Positions 16,519-24,680 of a stretch of 64,000 nt of DNA are shown here, in pieces. Each line of letters opens with the position of its first letter. Positions within the stretch are counted from its first letter, which is position 1. A program made the position numbers and the translations under genes. This stretch comes from an uncultured Poribacteria bacterium. Lineage in GTDB: Bacteria > Poribacteria > WGA-4E > WGA-3G. Location: contig OX638352.1 in assembly GCA_951813545.1 (NCBI GenBank), positions 1,488,001 to 1,552,000 on the forward strand, given 5' to 3'. The notes below the pieces were generated by a model. The model was not told the DNA's origin. It did no database searches and saw only the letters and a program-made list of their open reading frames with translations.

Positions 16519-16672
16519 AACGCAAGTTGCCACCTATTTATAGACATAGCACTCCTACGGAGTGCAGTCCCTTAAATACACCATTTCTATAGACATATCA
16601 CCCCTACGGGGTGGGGAAAGAGACTAAAACGCTTTCTGAAATGTGCAAAATCTGTTAGTAGCAACTTGGGTT
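16519..16672. repeat. palindromic element with CCCCTACGGGG hairpins, copy 1
   Basis: CAAGTTGC near the left end and GCAACTTG near the right end form an inverted pair. Inside are two hairpin units, GCACTCCTACGGAGTGC and CACCCCTACGGGGTG, each after TATAGACATA. A related copy lies at 37989-38133, and a partial end (TAGCAACTTGGGTTA) is at 27286-27300. The rest of the region 16313-16702 has no gene. Confidence 0.65.
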
Positions 16673-16716
16673 TTAAATAGACCAAATCCGTTCCTTGTAT
16701 TAGACATTATAACAAT

Positions 16717-17322
16717 TTAATGTTGAAGTTCGGGATAGACCCAAGGTCTGAAGTTTAACCTAAAGTTGTGTAACCCACAACAAGTTTCCATAACTAAATC
16801 GGCAAACCCTTTTTTAGAGGTGCGCAACTTATCTTTGACGATCCGGTATCTTTTGATACCCCTAATAGCATGTTCAATGCGGATGCGGATGGATGAAATC
16901 TCACGATTCTTCGCTTTCTCTTGATCCGTCAGGTCTCGACTTTTCGGTTTCTTCATAGGTTGAATCATCTTCACACCCGGAACCGAAAAACCTTGAAAGC
17001 CTGAATCTTGATACAAACAACTGCCCTCTGGCAGGAGATAGACCGTCATATCAGCAATGCGCTTGTCATGTATCCTGCCTTCATAGGAGGGGGTCAATAA
17101 CAACACTTTGCTATCCGCATTGATCAGCAGGTTATTCTTGAGGGTGTGTTGCTTCTTTTTACCACTATAATAGGCCTGCTGTGCTTCTCGGTCTTTTGGA
17201 CGCTGAATCGGACGCTCCGTACCATCATGAAAAAAAGAGACTTGAATCTTGACGATCTGTTGAAGTCTGCGGCGATGCGTCAACAGTTGAAGCGACTGCT
17301 TCCCGTGATGGCAACGCTTCAA
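16717..17322 (-). CDS. transposase, catalytic part (orfB)
   Basis: This frame encodes the DDE_Tnp_4-type catalytic domain: DGTERPIQRP (first Asp), LLLTPSYEGRIHDKR, LYQDSGFQG (second Asp) and RIRIEHAIRGIKRYRI (Glu). There is no good start codon of its own, so the part before the T7 run at 17230-17236 is probably not translated separately. It needs a shift from orfA to be made. Confidence 0.8.
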   Translation of the reverse strand: MKRCHHGKQSLQLLTHRRRLQQIVKIQVSFFHDGTERPIQRPKDREAQQAYYSGKKKQHTLKNNLLINADSKVLLLTPSYEGRIHDKRIADMTVYLLPEGSCLYQDSGFQGFSVPGVKMIQPMKKPKSRDLTDQEKAKNREISSIRIRIEHAIRGIKRYRIVKDKLRTSKKGFADLVMETCCGLHNFRLNFRPWVYPELQH

Positions 17323-17665
17323 GGTCTGCCAGAGCAGAGTTCAACACAGGCAAGAGCCTATGAATCCATTTGTTAGCGACGGGTGGAGACATCCCAAAAA
17401 GTTCACCAAGCACATCTTGCGTCATCGCTTTTCGGAGGTATATCAAAATAAAAAGTAAGTGATCCTCGTGAGACGGTAAGCAACTGTTCTTATAGAGAGT
17501 ATACCGACGTTTCTTTCGGTGTTTGCCATCAAGCGTCTGTGTTTCTACGAACGCCAGAAATCGCTTGGAAAAGGACGCAAGAAGTGCTGAAAACTCTTCG
17601 AGTGTATAACCTGTCAACGACAAGAATCGTTTCGGTTTATCTTTCAGTATTTCATAACGGGTCAT
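17225..17665 (-). CDS. transposase, N-terminal helix-turn-helix part (orfA)
   Basis: The 146-residue frame has the HTH_Tnp_4 domain seen in this IS group (YTLEEFSALLASFSKRF, then HLLFILIYLRKAMTQDVLGE and FGMSPPVANKWIHRLLPVL). It stops just after SLFFS at the T7 run (17230-17236). Moving to the orfB frame needs +1 slippage (or a one-base loss in the transcript), which gives an uninterrupted VSFFHDGTERP. It may be programmed slippage or a one-base inactivating insertion. Confidence 0.8.
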   Translation of the reverse strand: MTRYEILKDKPKRFLSLTGYTLEEFSALLASFSKRFLAFVETQTLDGKHRKKRRYTLYKNSCLPSHEDHLLFILIYLRKAMTQDVLGELFGMSPPVANKWIHRLLPVLNSALADLEALPSREAVASTVDASPQTSTDRQDSSLFFS

Positions 17666-17773
17666 CAGTGGGTCTCCAAAATAGGATTTCTTCTGATTTT
17701 ACCATAGACCAACTAAACTTACAATTAAATCGTTATAATGTCTATTACATTCCTCGCCGCTACGCGTTCCAAG

Positions 17774-18094
17774 CTACACGCTTCGGTTGTTGATAGGAGC
17801 AGAATAATCGAAAACAAGTACATCTTCAACAAGCGGACGGATGTGCTCACTTGCGACTTGACGGTGAAAAGGGTGTGGCAGATATGCGTCGCGTGCGGCT
17901 TCGTCTGTAAAACGGACGATAAAACCGTACCCGTATCCTTGGCTTTTACCTTCAGGACTGTTGTTTGTGCCAGCAGTTATGGACGCAATGCCGGGGATTT
18001 CGTCAGTCATTCCCAATAAGGCATCGGACAAGGTTTCCAGCTGCGCTGTGGTAACATCCGATTTTAACTTCAGCAGGACAATATGTTCAACCAT
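17774..18094 (-). CDS. Dabb (stress-responsive A/B barrel) domain protein
   Basis: This 106-residue protein begins MVEHIVLLKLKSDVTTAQLE and continues with GYGFIVRFTDEAARDAYLPHPFH, both typical of Dabb domains, which are small dimeric ferredoxin-like barrels. Length is normal. Family members range from stress proteins to cyclases, so the role is open. The ATG at 18094 is preceded by a diverged leader B (AGGAGACTATAATTAAAAA). Its stop lies 32 bases from the IS5-type element, so it escaped insertion. Confidence 0.88.
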   Translation of the reverse strand: MVEHIVLLKLKSDVTTAQLETLSDALLGMTDEIPGIASITAGTNNSPEGKSQGYGYGFIVRFTDEAARDAYLPHPFHRQVASEHIRPLVEDVLVFDYSAPINNRSV

Positions 18095-18150
18095 TTTTTA
18101 ATTATAGTCTCCTGAACTGCCCTCCACTACGTTTCGGGCAGATTTTCGGT
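18095..18150 (-). repeat. leader repeat B before the Dabb gene
   Basis: Minus strand TGCCCGAAACGTAGTGGAGG leads through GCAGTTCAGGAGACTATAAT to the ATG. It shares the CTGAAACG-AGTGG core with the leaders at 52321, 55718, 57027 and 60182. Confidence 0.5.
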
Positions 18151-18323
18151 TAATTCGCGACCGGGCTTGTACATCTTAAGTCTAAAAAGAAGAACCTTAA
18201 AAACAGGGCAATTCCTTTCCGGATCTGCGAAAATTTTTCTGGTAAATTGGAAAAATTTGTTGTATAATTATAAGTATGACATAGATGTTGTTTTTTTTCA
18301 AGTTTTCCATGAGGTTTGTAAAC

Positions 18324-18452
18324 TATAGTAAAATCCACAATTAAGTGTACACTGGACAGTTGGCGAGGTTAGGAAACCTCGCCAGCGGAGATGGTGCGTT
18401 TGTGTATCCATCGTCCACCAAAATGTCTACTTATTTTTCGGTTTTACCATAA
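18324..18452. repeat. short palindromic element, copy 2
   Basis: Starts TATAGTAAAATCCACAATTA and ends TTTTTCGGTTTTACCATA, with the inner hairpin GGCGAGGTTAGGAAACCTCG. It lies 20 bases before the start of the next gene, so it forms most of that gene's leader. Confidence 0.75.
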
Positions 18453-18472
18453 ATCACAAAGGAGTACCAACA

Positions 18473-19060
18473 GTGAAACTAATTTATGTTTGTATAGCTA
18501 CGCTCTTCATCGCAGTATCGTTTATCGCTTTCGCGGATCAGGTGGAAGTCACGGAAATAAAGGATAACAAAGGTGGTATCTATAAGACTGTGGAGTTGGA
18601 AGAAGGTGGGAAATTTTTCCACGATAGGGACTACACAATTACGACTATCCCGAAAGATTTTCTTGGACTAACGCAAGTCTCCACGTCAGCGGACTGCCCC
18701 GGCGGACAGGACTATCGCTTGACCTTTAACATCGACCGCCCGGCTTATATTTATCAAGCATGGGACAGCCGACATACAGCTCCAGAAGACCGTGGACAGG
18801 ATCCGAAAGGCTGGTTTACAAACGGATATACGGATACTGAAGAAATTCTCATGTTGGATGCCCCACACGCTCCAACCGAGTATCATATCTACAAATCCAA
18901 TGAACCGTATCCGAAGGGAGAAGTGGAATTGCTCGGTATCGACGAGGTCATCGGGGACCCAGTGCTCATGTGGACTATTTTCCTTGAAGAAGGCGTGCTT
19001 CCGGTTGATCCGGCTGGAAGTCTCACGACAACGTGGGGCGAAATTAAATCGGATCAGTAG
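18473..19060 (+). CDS. secreted protein with C-terminal LTTTWG tag
   Basis: The 195-residue protein starts at a GTG (18473) with AGGAG ten bases upstream. Residues 1-21 are a signal peptide (ending SFIAFADQ). The body is beta-rich with KFFHDRDYTITTIP, DYRLTFNIDRPAYIYQAWD and WFTNGYTDTEE, which resembles carbohydrate-side or substrate-binding domains of marine bacteria; I cannot name the family. It ends VDPAGSLTTTWGEIKSDQ, a tail shared with the LamG protein at 24681 and a gene remnant at 25733. A terminator follows at 19090. Confidence 0.8.
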   Translation: MKLIYVCIATLFIAVSFIAFADQVEVTEIKDNKGGIYKTVELEEGGKFFHDRDYTITTIPKDFLGLTQVSTSADCPGGQDYRLTFNIDRPAYIYQAWDSRHTAPEDRGQDPKGWFTNGYTDTEEILMLDAPHAPTEYHIYKSNEPYPKGEVELLGIDEVIGDPVLMWTIFLEEGVLPVDPAGSLTTTWGEIKSDQ

Positions 19061-19089
19061 CACTACCATTCAAACCGAATTCTATCACA

Positions 19090-19115
19090 AGCGGGCTTCA
19101 CCAGCCCGCTTTTTA
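19090..19115 (+). terminator. rho-independent terminator
   Basis: AGCGGGCT and AGCCCGCT pair over eight bases with a five-base loop and are followed by TTTTTATT, thirty bases after the stop of the secreted protein gene. Confidence 0.8.
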
Positions 19116-19162
19116 TTGATCAATTGTCAGCAAAGGGCTACACTTGTAGCAAGGAACGAGCG

Positions 19163-21220
19163 TTGGAAACCAAACACCTATTTTTCACTACTTTTCTGTT
19201 GACGATTGTGATGCTCTCAACCAGTTTCGCGCAAGACAATACAAAAGTCGGATTACCTGACGGGGCAATTGCGCGACTTGGAAAGGGCGGTATCAACTTG
19301 ATGCGGTTTTCACCTGATGGCACTCGTCTCGCAGTTGGAACGGATGTCGGTGTGTGGGTCTATGATGTACCCGATGGAAAAGAAACCGCGCTGTTCACAG
19401 GACAGACTGGGCAAATCAATGCGCTTGCCTTCTCAACAGATGGAAAAATACTCGCAAGTGGTGGATTTAATAATCCTATTATTCAGTTGTGGGATTTGGA
19501 AACTGGCAGAAAACTTTCAACGCTTAAATCCGCCAAAGAGCACGACGCAGTAACGGCATTGGCATTCTCTGAAGATAACACAATATTGATGAGTCTGAAC
19601 GCTTTCGGTTACATTATCCATTGGGATGTGGACACCGGCAAAAGATTGGGAAATAAAGGCAGAGTCGTGGATTCATACGAGGCTGCGACAACTTCTCAAG
19701 ACGGTAGCATCTTTGCCGTTGGACATAAGAACGGCAGAATCCATTTATGGGATACAGCCACCGGTAGACGGCGCGGATCTTTCAGAGGATACGCCAATCT
19801 TTGGAAATCTCTGAAAGCCATTTTAGGTTGGAATGACAAACCTCCTCAAGAGGAGAAACTGCGGGTGTTGGCATTCTCACCAGATGGAAAAATCCTCGCA
19901 AGCGGCGGTGAAGACAAAACGGTCCAGTTGTGGAATACTGAGAAACGCTCCAAATATGCCACATTCAGAGGACACAAAGAATGGATTACTGCCATCGCAT
20001 TCTCCGCTGATGGCGAAACCGTTGCCAGTGGCGATGCAGGTAAGGTAATCAAGCTATGGGACGTAGGTGCCCGACGCAAACGCATCACGCTCATGAAACA
20101 TACAAGTAGCATCAACGCTTTGACATTCGCACCTGAGGGAACCCCTCTTTATGGTGGCTGTCTTGCCAGTGGAAGTGCCGATGGCACAATCCGGTTCTGG
20201 AACCCAGAGACCGGTCAGGAACTCGTTACCTTTACTGCTGGGCATACAGAGTGGGTGAAAGCCATTGCGTTTGCTGAAAATGGAACCACACTCGCAAGTG
20301 CAGCGTTCAATGGCACTGTCGAGGTATGGAACCTGAAAACAGCACAAGAATTGACAACCTTCACCGAAGCAGAAAATGATTTGACTGGGGCAGTCGCGTT
20401 TTCGCATGATGCCACGCGCTTTGCGAGCCGCGGTGGAAGTGGAGCAATCGCGTTCAATCCGTTTGCCTTCGGATACCGTGCGAGAGGACTCAATCTCGGT
20501 AACATTCAATTATGGGAGATAACTACCGGTGAGGAAATCTCTGGACCTTGGCAGGATATTCAAGGCAATGCTAATGCACTCGGATTCTCGTTAGACGGCA
20601 AGACACTCGTCGTTGGTGCAGGTCGTCACGGGATTCGTGCTTGGAACATAGACACCGGGGTTGAACCGTTCCGCATTAACGCAGCAGAGCCATTTGAAAG
20701 AAAGTTTGTGTTCTCACCCAATGGAACTTTGCTTGCTACCAATGGGACTCACATCCAAACACGGGTATGGGATATTGCCACGCAAACTGAAATCACACCA
20801 CCCAACATTCAAGAAGCCAGTGGAGCGGCATTCTCACCGGGTGGTATTATCCTTGCCCTTGGACATCATCGAGATGGCATTATCTTCTGGCATGTGACAC
20901 CAACAGACATAAAAGAACACAATAGAATTCCGAAGAGTCGGCATGGGTTTAGCGATGTATTAATATTCTCCCCCGACGGGAAAATCATTCTTGACCCTAA
21001 AATAGAAGTTTGGCAACCCCTCATTCAGTTATGGGATGTGGACACCGGTGAGGATTTGGGAACCCTCGCTGGGCATACGGAACCGATAGAAACGCTCGTA
21101 TTTTCACACGATGGGAAAACGCTTGCCAGCGGTTCTGAGGATGGGACAGTACTTCTCTGGGATTGGGACGAAATCACCGTCAAGAGGGCATCGGATAACA
21201 AAAACGATACCGAACAGTAA
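19163..21220 (+). CDS. exported WD40 double beta-propeller protein
   Basis: The preferred start is the TTG at 19163, seven bases after AAGGA; it gives a 685-residue protein with a proper signal peptide (METKHLFFTTFLLTIVMLST, cleavage near SFAQD). An upstream TTG at 19124 would put 13 polar residues before the signal. I count 14 blades, again enough for two seven-bladed propellers, but these are more diverged than in the protein at 515. The first blade after the signal (FSPDGTRLAVGTDVGVWVYD) matches that of the 515 protein, so the two share ancestry and layout. It lacks the charged insert of that protein. Role unknown. Confidence 0.88.
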   Translation: METKHLFFTTFLLTIVMLSTSFAQDNTKVGLPDGAIARLGKGGINLMRFSPDGTRLAVGTDVGVWVYDVPDGKETALFTGQTGQINALAFSTDGKILASGGFNNPIIQLWDLETGRKLSTLKSAKEHDAVTALAFSEDNTILMSLNAFGYIIHWDVDTGKRLGNKGRVVDSYEAATTSQDGSIFAVGHKNGRIHLWDTATGRRRGSFRGYANLWKSLKAILGWNDKPPQEEKLRVLAFSPDGKILASGGEDKTVQLWNTEKRSKYATFRGHKEWITAIAFSADGETVASGDAGKVIKLWDVGARRKRITLMKHTSSINALTFAPEGTPLYGGCLASGSADGTIRFWNPETGQELVTFTAGHTEWVKAIAFAENGTTLASAAFNGTVEVWNLKTAQELTTFTEAENDLTGAVAFSHDATRFASRGGSGAIAFNPFAFGYRARGLNLGNIQLWEITTGEEISGPWQDIQGNANALGFSLDGKTLVVGAGRHGIRAWNIDTGVEPFRINAAEPFERKFVFSPNGTLLATNGTHIQTRVWDIATQTEITPPNIQEASGAAFSPGGIILALGHHRDGIIFWHVTPTDIKEHNRIPKSRHGFSDVLIFSPDGKIILDPKIEVWQPLIQLWDVDTGEDLGTLAGHTEPIETLVFSHDGKTLASGSEDGTVLLWDWDEITVKRASDNKNDTEQ

Positions 21221-21317
21221 CGGGCAGCGTTTATCGTAAAATCTACCATTCACCATAAATCCCCGCAGAACAGCAGCAAATTATGTTGAGATATAGCCCG
21301 GCGTACGTTATATAATT

Positions 21318-21436
21318 TATAGTGAAGTCCATAATTATCTATACACCAACGGAAGGGCGAGGTTACAAACCTCGCCAGCGAAGGGGAGGTGTTTCGTGTT
21401 TTCTTAAGTGTTCACTTATTTTCGGGTTTCACTACA
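21318..21436. repeat. short palindromic element, copy 3
   Basis: Starts TATAGTGAAGTCCATAATTA and ends TTATTTTCGGGTTTCACTACA, with the hairpin GGGCGAGGTTACAAACCTCG inside. The next gene starts 18 bases later, so the element forms its leader. Confidence 0.78.
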
Positions 21437-21454
21437 AGTAAGGAGGTAGCACTC

Positions 21455-22081
21455 ATGGCATTTAGCGATTTTAAGACAATTCCTGAAGTCTTAGAGAAAT
21501 TCAGAATCACATATACAACGAAAGACTTCGTTCACATTGAGGAAATCCCAGGCACCCCTTCCGAACAATTTCTGCAAGAATTTGAGTTTTGCACACAAAA
21601 CATCGATGTCTTCGCATCGGAGGCGGCACGCTGCGAAACGATTATTTTTCCTATTTTAAAGGAGGTATACAAAACTTATGTAGAAAACTATGCCCTCTGG
21701 ATAAAGAAAGCCATCACCTATGATGAAACGCTCAATGGAACGCCTGACTATCTTATCTCTACAAGGTCTGAACTGGGGATCCCTGTTGTCGGAACGCCAT
21801 TGATAATCCTCGTCGAAGCAAAGAAGAACGATTTCGACCAAGGCTGGGGGCAATGTCTCTCTGAGTTAATCGCTGCACAAAAAATAAATGAGGATACCGA
21901 TTTTCCGGTCTACGGCATCGTGAGCGATGGAAAATTGTGGGAATTTGGACAGCTTGTTGATAACACCTTTACCCGAAATAGAACAAGCGTGACGATGGAT
22001 AATTTGCCTGTCCTCTTTGGTGCGGTTAATGCTGTCTTCAAAGCGAGCACTGAAACGCAGTCAAAATCGACTAATAGATAA
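21455..22081 (+). CDS. PD-(D/E)xK nuclease-like protein
   Basis: The ATG at 21455 follows AGGAGG and is preferred over the longer frame from 21389, which would translate the palindromic element. The 208-residue product has the core of a PD-(D/E)xK fold: GTPDYLISTR (Asp), a strand and ILVEAKKNDF (Glu and Lys), then QGWGQCLSELIAAQ, the helix that follows in type I restriction R-subunit N-terminal domains and in many related stand-alone proteins. No methylase partner is next to it. It may be a nuclease or an inactive DNA-binding relative. Its 3' end overlaps the convergent lipoprotein gene by 11 bases. Confidence 0.7.
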   Translation: MAFSDFKTIPEVLEKFRITYTTKDFVHIEEIPGTPSEQFLQEFEFCTQNIDVFASEAARCETIIFPILKEVYKTYVENYALWIKKAITYDETLNGTPDYLISTRSELGIPVVGTPLIILVEAKKNDFDQGWGQCLSELIAAQKINEDTDFPVYGIVSDGKLWEFGQLVDNTFTRNRTSVTMDNLPVLFGAVNAVFKASTETQSKSTNR

Positions 22082-22319
22082 TACACGCCCCACCGGCGCA
22101 GACACTTCCGGTTTTCTGTGTTACATCACCGGCGACATTTTCTGCCTCGCCCGCCTCAAATTCGGCAACGAGAGATATCGCCTTCTCTGTTGGCTCCGAT
22201 AGACTGAGCTGGAGGGTGTCGTTCTGCGTGAAAGTCACGGTGCATCCTGAAAATACTATTGCGATGCAGAAGAGAATAAGAAGGAAAACCCGACTGACTT
22301 GTTTGTGTTTCATCATCAT
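22071..22319 (-). CDS. small lipoprotein, last gene of the selenoprotein operon
   Basis: The 82-residue product has a lipoprotein signal (KHKQVSRVFLLILFCIAIVF, lipobox FSGC, Cys26), an acidic Ala/Glu-rich body and a C-terminal VCAGGACIIY with two Cys four residues apart. The start overlaps the stop of the DUF362 gene (ATGATGATG), so translation is coupled. With a redox selenoprotein in the same operon, the C-terminal Cys pair could be its partner; this is inference. Three ATG codons in a row make the exact start unclear. Confidence 0.75.
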   Translation of the reverse strand: MMMKHKQVSRVFLLILFCIAIVFSGCTVTFTQNDTLQLSLSEPTEKAISLVAEFEAGEAENVAGDVTQKTGSVCAGGACIIY

Positions 22320-23440
22320 ACCTCAACTCTCTGAAGATCAACTTGGTCAAGTGTATTCGTACCTAAACCGAGGCTACTTGCTGTGTTGACATGGTTCGCG
22401 AGTTTAGAAATAGAATCCAGTTCCATCTCCTCGCGTTTCTGGTTGATGGTTTGCAGGACCAGTACATCGAGGATAACCGGATCGGTACTGATAAAGAGAC
22501 CACCGTATTTCCATGTGCTTTCGGCGTGATATGTTGGTCCCTTGTCGAATGATGCGGTCAATCCATCAACGATATTGAGTGCAAGTTTCTCCCTCAGTAC
22601 CTTATGTTCAAGAATCTCGCCGATAGCCGGATTGCAATAGATCGGTTTCCCATGGAACCGACGTGTGTTATCCACACTTCCAAATGCGAGATTCTTTAAA
22701 CACCCGCTCACACCCGCCATCGCATGGTGCTTCAAAACAGGAACGTTAATTAGCACATCAACCTGTTGGGTAACGATCTGGGAATATCGGGAACGGGTGC
22801 TTTCATTTTCTCGACGAGCGGCACTATCTTTCTCGCTCTCATAAAACACTTCGTCATCATACCCGATACCCTCCGTGTCAGAGGCGATGGTTCGCACCTC
22901 GCCGTCATCCTGCTTGATTGGGTATCCCGCGTTCAAAAGGTGGTCTTCAAACCGGTCCCAGATAACAATCTGCTTTTTGAGAACACCCGCCCCGTATACC
23001 CCCTCAACGATCTTATCAACGATGATGGAATGTGTGCTGAGTTCCGGTCCACCGAGTGGGTTGATTTTTATACCGACGACATCGTCGGGCAGCACAATAT
23101 CTCGCCACGCCTCTTTCGCAGAGGAACGTCCAGTCAACTTCATCATTGCCTGATCAACCAATTTACTAACCGCATCTTCATTGAGCCGATCACCTTCCCA
23201 GACCTCCTTACCGATCGCTTCAACAACAGGCGTAAGGGGTCCCGTCTGTGTAGTGTCGGGCTGTAATTGTCCACTACTCAGCTGCGCGAATGCTGGGAGC
23301 GTGCTAAGCGCACCACCGATTCCCCCAACACCAGCGGCAAGCCGAGTTAAAAACTGTCGGCGATCAAGTGCGTCTCGATGTTGTACAACCTCTTGGCTAT
23401 CAGCAATAATGTTCGCCGTAACCTTGTCGTAAGGTTTCAT
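22316..23440 (-). CDS. DUF362 protein with twin-arginine signal
   Basis: This 374-residue protein has a twin-arginine signal (DRRQFLTRLAAGVGG, about residues 26-40), so it is exported folded, which suggests a cofactor. The body matches DUF362 proteins: DIVLPDDVVGIKINPLGGP, VLINVPVLKHHAMAGVSGCL and LNIVDGLTASFDKGP. DUF362 proteins are often linked to iron-sulfur or redox systems, but the reaction is not established. Its ATG overlaps the stop of the selenoprotein gene by one base (TAATG), so the two are translated together. Confidence 0.85.
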   Translation of the reverse strand: MKPYDKVTANIIADSQEVVQHRDALDRRQFLTRLAAGVGGIGGALSTLPAFAQLSSGQLQPDTTQTGPLTPVVEAIGKEVWEGDRLNEDAVSKLVDQAMMKLTGRSSAKEAWRDIVLPDDVVGIKINPLGGPELSTHSIIVDKIVEGVYGAGVLKKQIVIWDRFEDHLLNAGYPIKQDDGEVRTIASDTEGIGYDDEVFYESEKDSAARRENESTRSRYSQIVTQQVDVLINVPVLKHHAMAGVSGCLKNLAFGSVDNTRRFHGKPIYCNPAIGEILEHKVLREKLALNIVDGLTASFDKGPTYHAESTWKYGGLFISTDPVILDVLVLQTINQKREEMELDSISKLANHVNTASSLGLGTNTLDQVDLQRVEV

Positions 23441-24663
23441 TAAAGTTTACCTAATTCTGTGAGGATTTTTGCCGTTGGAACACGTACTGCCACACCATCA
23501 ATGGATTTCCAAGCAACTGTTCCATCCTGCCGAAGGACATAGGACGCAGGACGTGCTATCCTTTTGTTACCAACATCCACGACATTGTAAGCATTGATTA
23601 CCTCTCTGTCCTTATCAGAAAGTACCGGGAATTCAAGCCCACTGCCTTGGACCGTCTTTTTGGTATCGCCCTCATCATCGGAACTGATAGCAATAAGCTC
23701 TGCACCTGCGGCTCGAATTTTAGCATAGTTTTTTTGCAACTCACCGAGTTGCCCTCTGCAGAACGGTCACCAGCCACCGCGGTAAAATATGAGCACGACA
23801 TTCCCGTTCCCGATAGAATCGGCGAGTGCGTGCAACTTGCCGTTCCCATCCGGCAATTCAAAGTCCGGTGCCTGGCTTCCAATACTCAATCCTTGACCTG
23901 GATCCAATCTTTCCGGTTCTGCCAGTGGTGTGAGTTCAAGAACCAATTCCAACGTCTCATCTGCGGGTATTGGATGCACTGCGACTTCTTTACCTTCATA
24001 ACCCGCGTGCGCAATTGTTAAGGTAAAGGCTTGTTCCACTGGGAGGTTTTCAAAGGTAAAAACACCTGTCGCTGTTGTCAAGGCTTCGTAAACTTTCCCC
24101 GCCTTATCAGTAAGCTGCAGGTTCACCTCACCGAGAGGTTCACTCGTCGCTGCGTTCGTCAGCACGCCGCGCAGATGTGAGACTGGGATTTCCAAGGCTA
24201 CAAGCGTCACCTTATCCAGCGAAACAACTTGTCCAGGGGTGACTGTGGCGTTTATCTCTTTGGTTTCATAGCCTTTCGCTGATACTTGAAGTGTGTAGTT
24301 TCCAGCTTCGACCGCTCCAAGTTCGTAGGTCCCCTGTGTCTCAGTCTGCGTCAAAAGCTGCCCATCTTTCAGCAAACGCACCTGAATTAATACACCCTCA
24401 ATGGATTGTACCTCTCCACGCAGCGTGCCTGTCGATGTCCCGGTTACAGAGGCATCTACCGCTTCCTCAACCGGATTTTCTGTTCCGCATCCCAATCCTA
24501 CTAACAGTAGGAGTGCGAACGCGAACATTTGTATAGCAAGTTTTCGGTTGGCAAGCTGCACCGCCCTTGGTATAGCAAGTTTTCGGTTTGCGAGCTGCAC
24601 CGCCCTTAGTATAGCAAGTTTTCGGTTGGCAAGCTGCACCGAAAAGGCCTGTATCCGTTTCAT
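23440..24663 (-). CDS. selenocysteine lipoprotein, peroxiredoxin-like, with two Ig-like domains
   Basis: The frame from the ATG at 24663 to the TAA at 23440 has one in-frame TGA (23767-23769, codon 299). Around it the protein reads FYRGGW-U-PFCRGQLGEL, exactly where thioredoxin-fold AhpC/TSA proteins have WCPxC. Read as selenocysteine this gives a 407-residue UxxC protein. A perfect 7-bp hairpin lies 14 bases after the UGA. Domains in order: three copies of a 13-residue repeat (VQLANRKLAI core), membrane segment and lipobox (LVGLGC), two carboxypeptidase-regulatory-like beta domains (about 75-155 and 160-245), then the redoxin domain (from SIGSQAPDFELPDGNGKL). It should face the periplasm or surface and act as a thiol peroxidase or disulfide enzyme. 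It lies between the LamG gene (17 bases) and DUF362 gene. Confidence 0.88.
23736..23752 (-). promoter_or_regulatory. bacterial SECIS-like stem-loop
   Basis: On the minus strand GCAACTC GGT GAGTTGC forms a perfect seven-base-pair stem with a GGU loop. It begins 14 bases after the UGA, with the loop 22-24 bases downstream. Bacterial SECIS elements lie at this distance and have a G-containing apical loop (GGU in the E. coli fdhF element). Confidence 0.75.
24532..24640 (-). repeat. 39-bp tandem repeat in the selenoprotein N-terminus
   Basis: Nearly three copies of a 39-bp unit beginning TATAGCAAGTTTTCGG lie inside the coding region and add 13 residues per copy before the membrane segment of the signal peptide. 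Copy number could vary without breaking the frame. Confidence 0.85.
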
Positions 24664-24680
24664 TGTTTTCTCCCATTTGC

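Larger units (their letters stand above)
16703..17742 (-). mobile_element. IS5-type insertion sequence, complete
   Basis: The element is 1040 bp long. Its ends GACATTATAACAATTTAAT (left) and the reverse complement of ATTAAATCGTTATAATGTC (right) match at 18 of 19 positions, and TA flanks both sides. It carries two overlapping transposase frames joined through a run of seven T (minus strand). It lies between a palindromic repeat and the Dabb gene and does not appear to break a gene. Confidence 0.85.

Noticed and set aside
18220..18290. TATAAT-like box in the gap before the secreted protein gene
   Set aside because: No matching -35 sequence at a normal distance, and the region is AT-rich by composition.
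23740..23770. Frameshift or nonsense mutation in the redoxin gene
   Set aside because: The frame is the same on both sides, the TGA is exactly at the redox Cys position, and a stem-loop of the right size follows. Selenocysteine explains all of this better.
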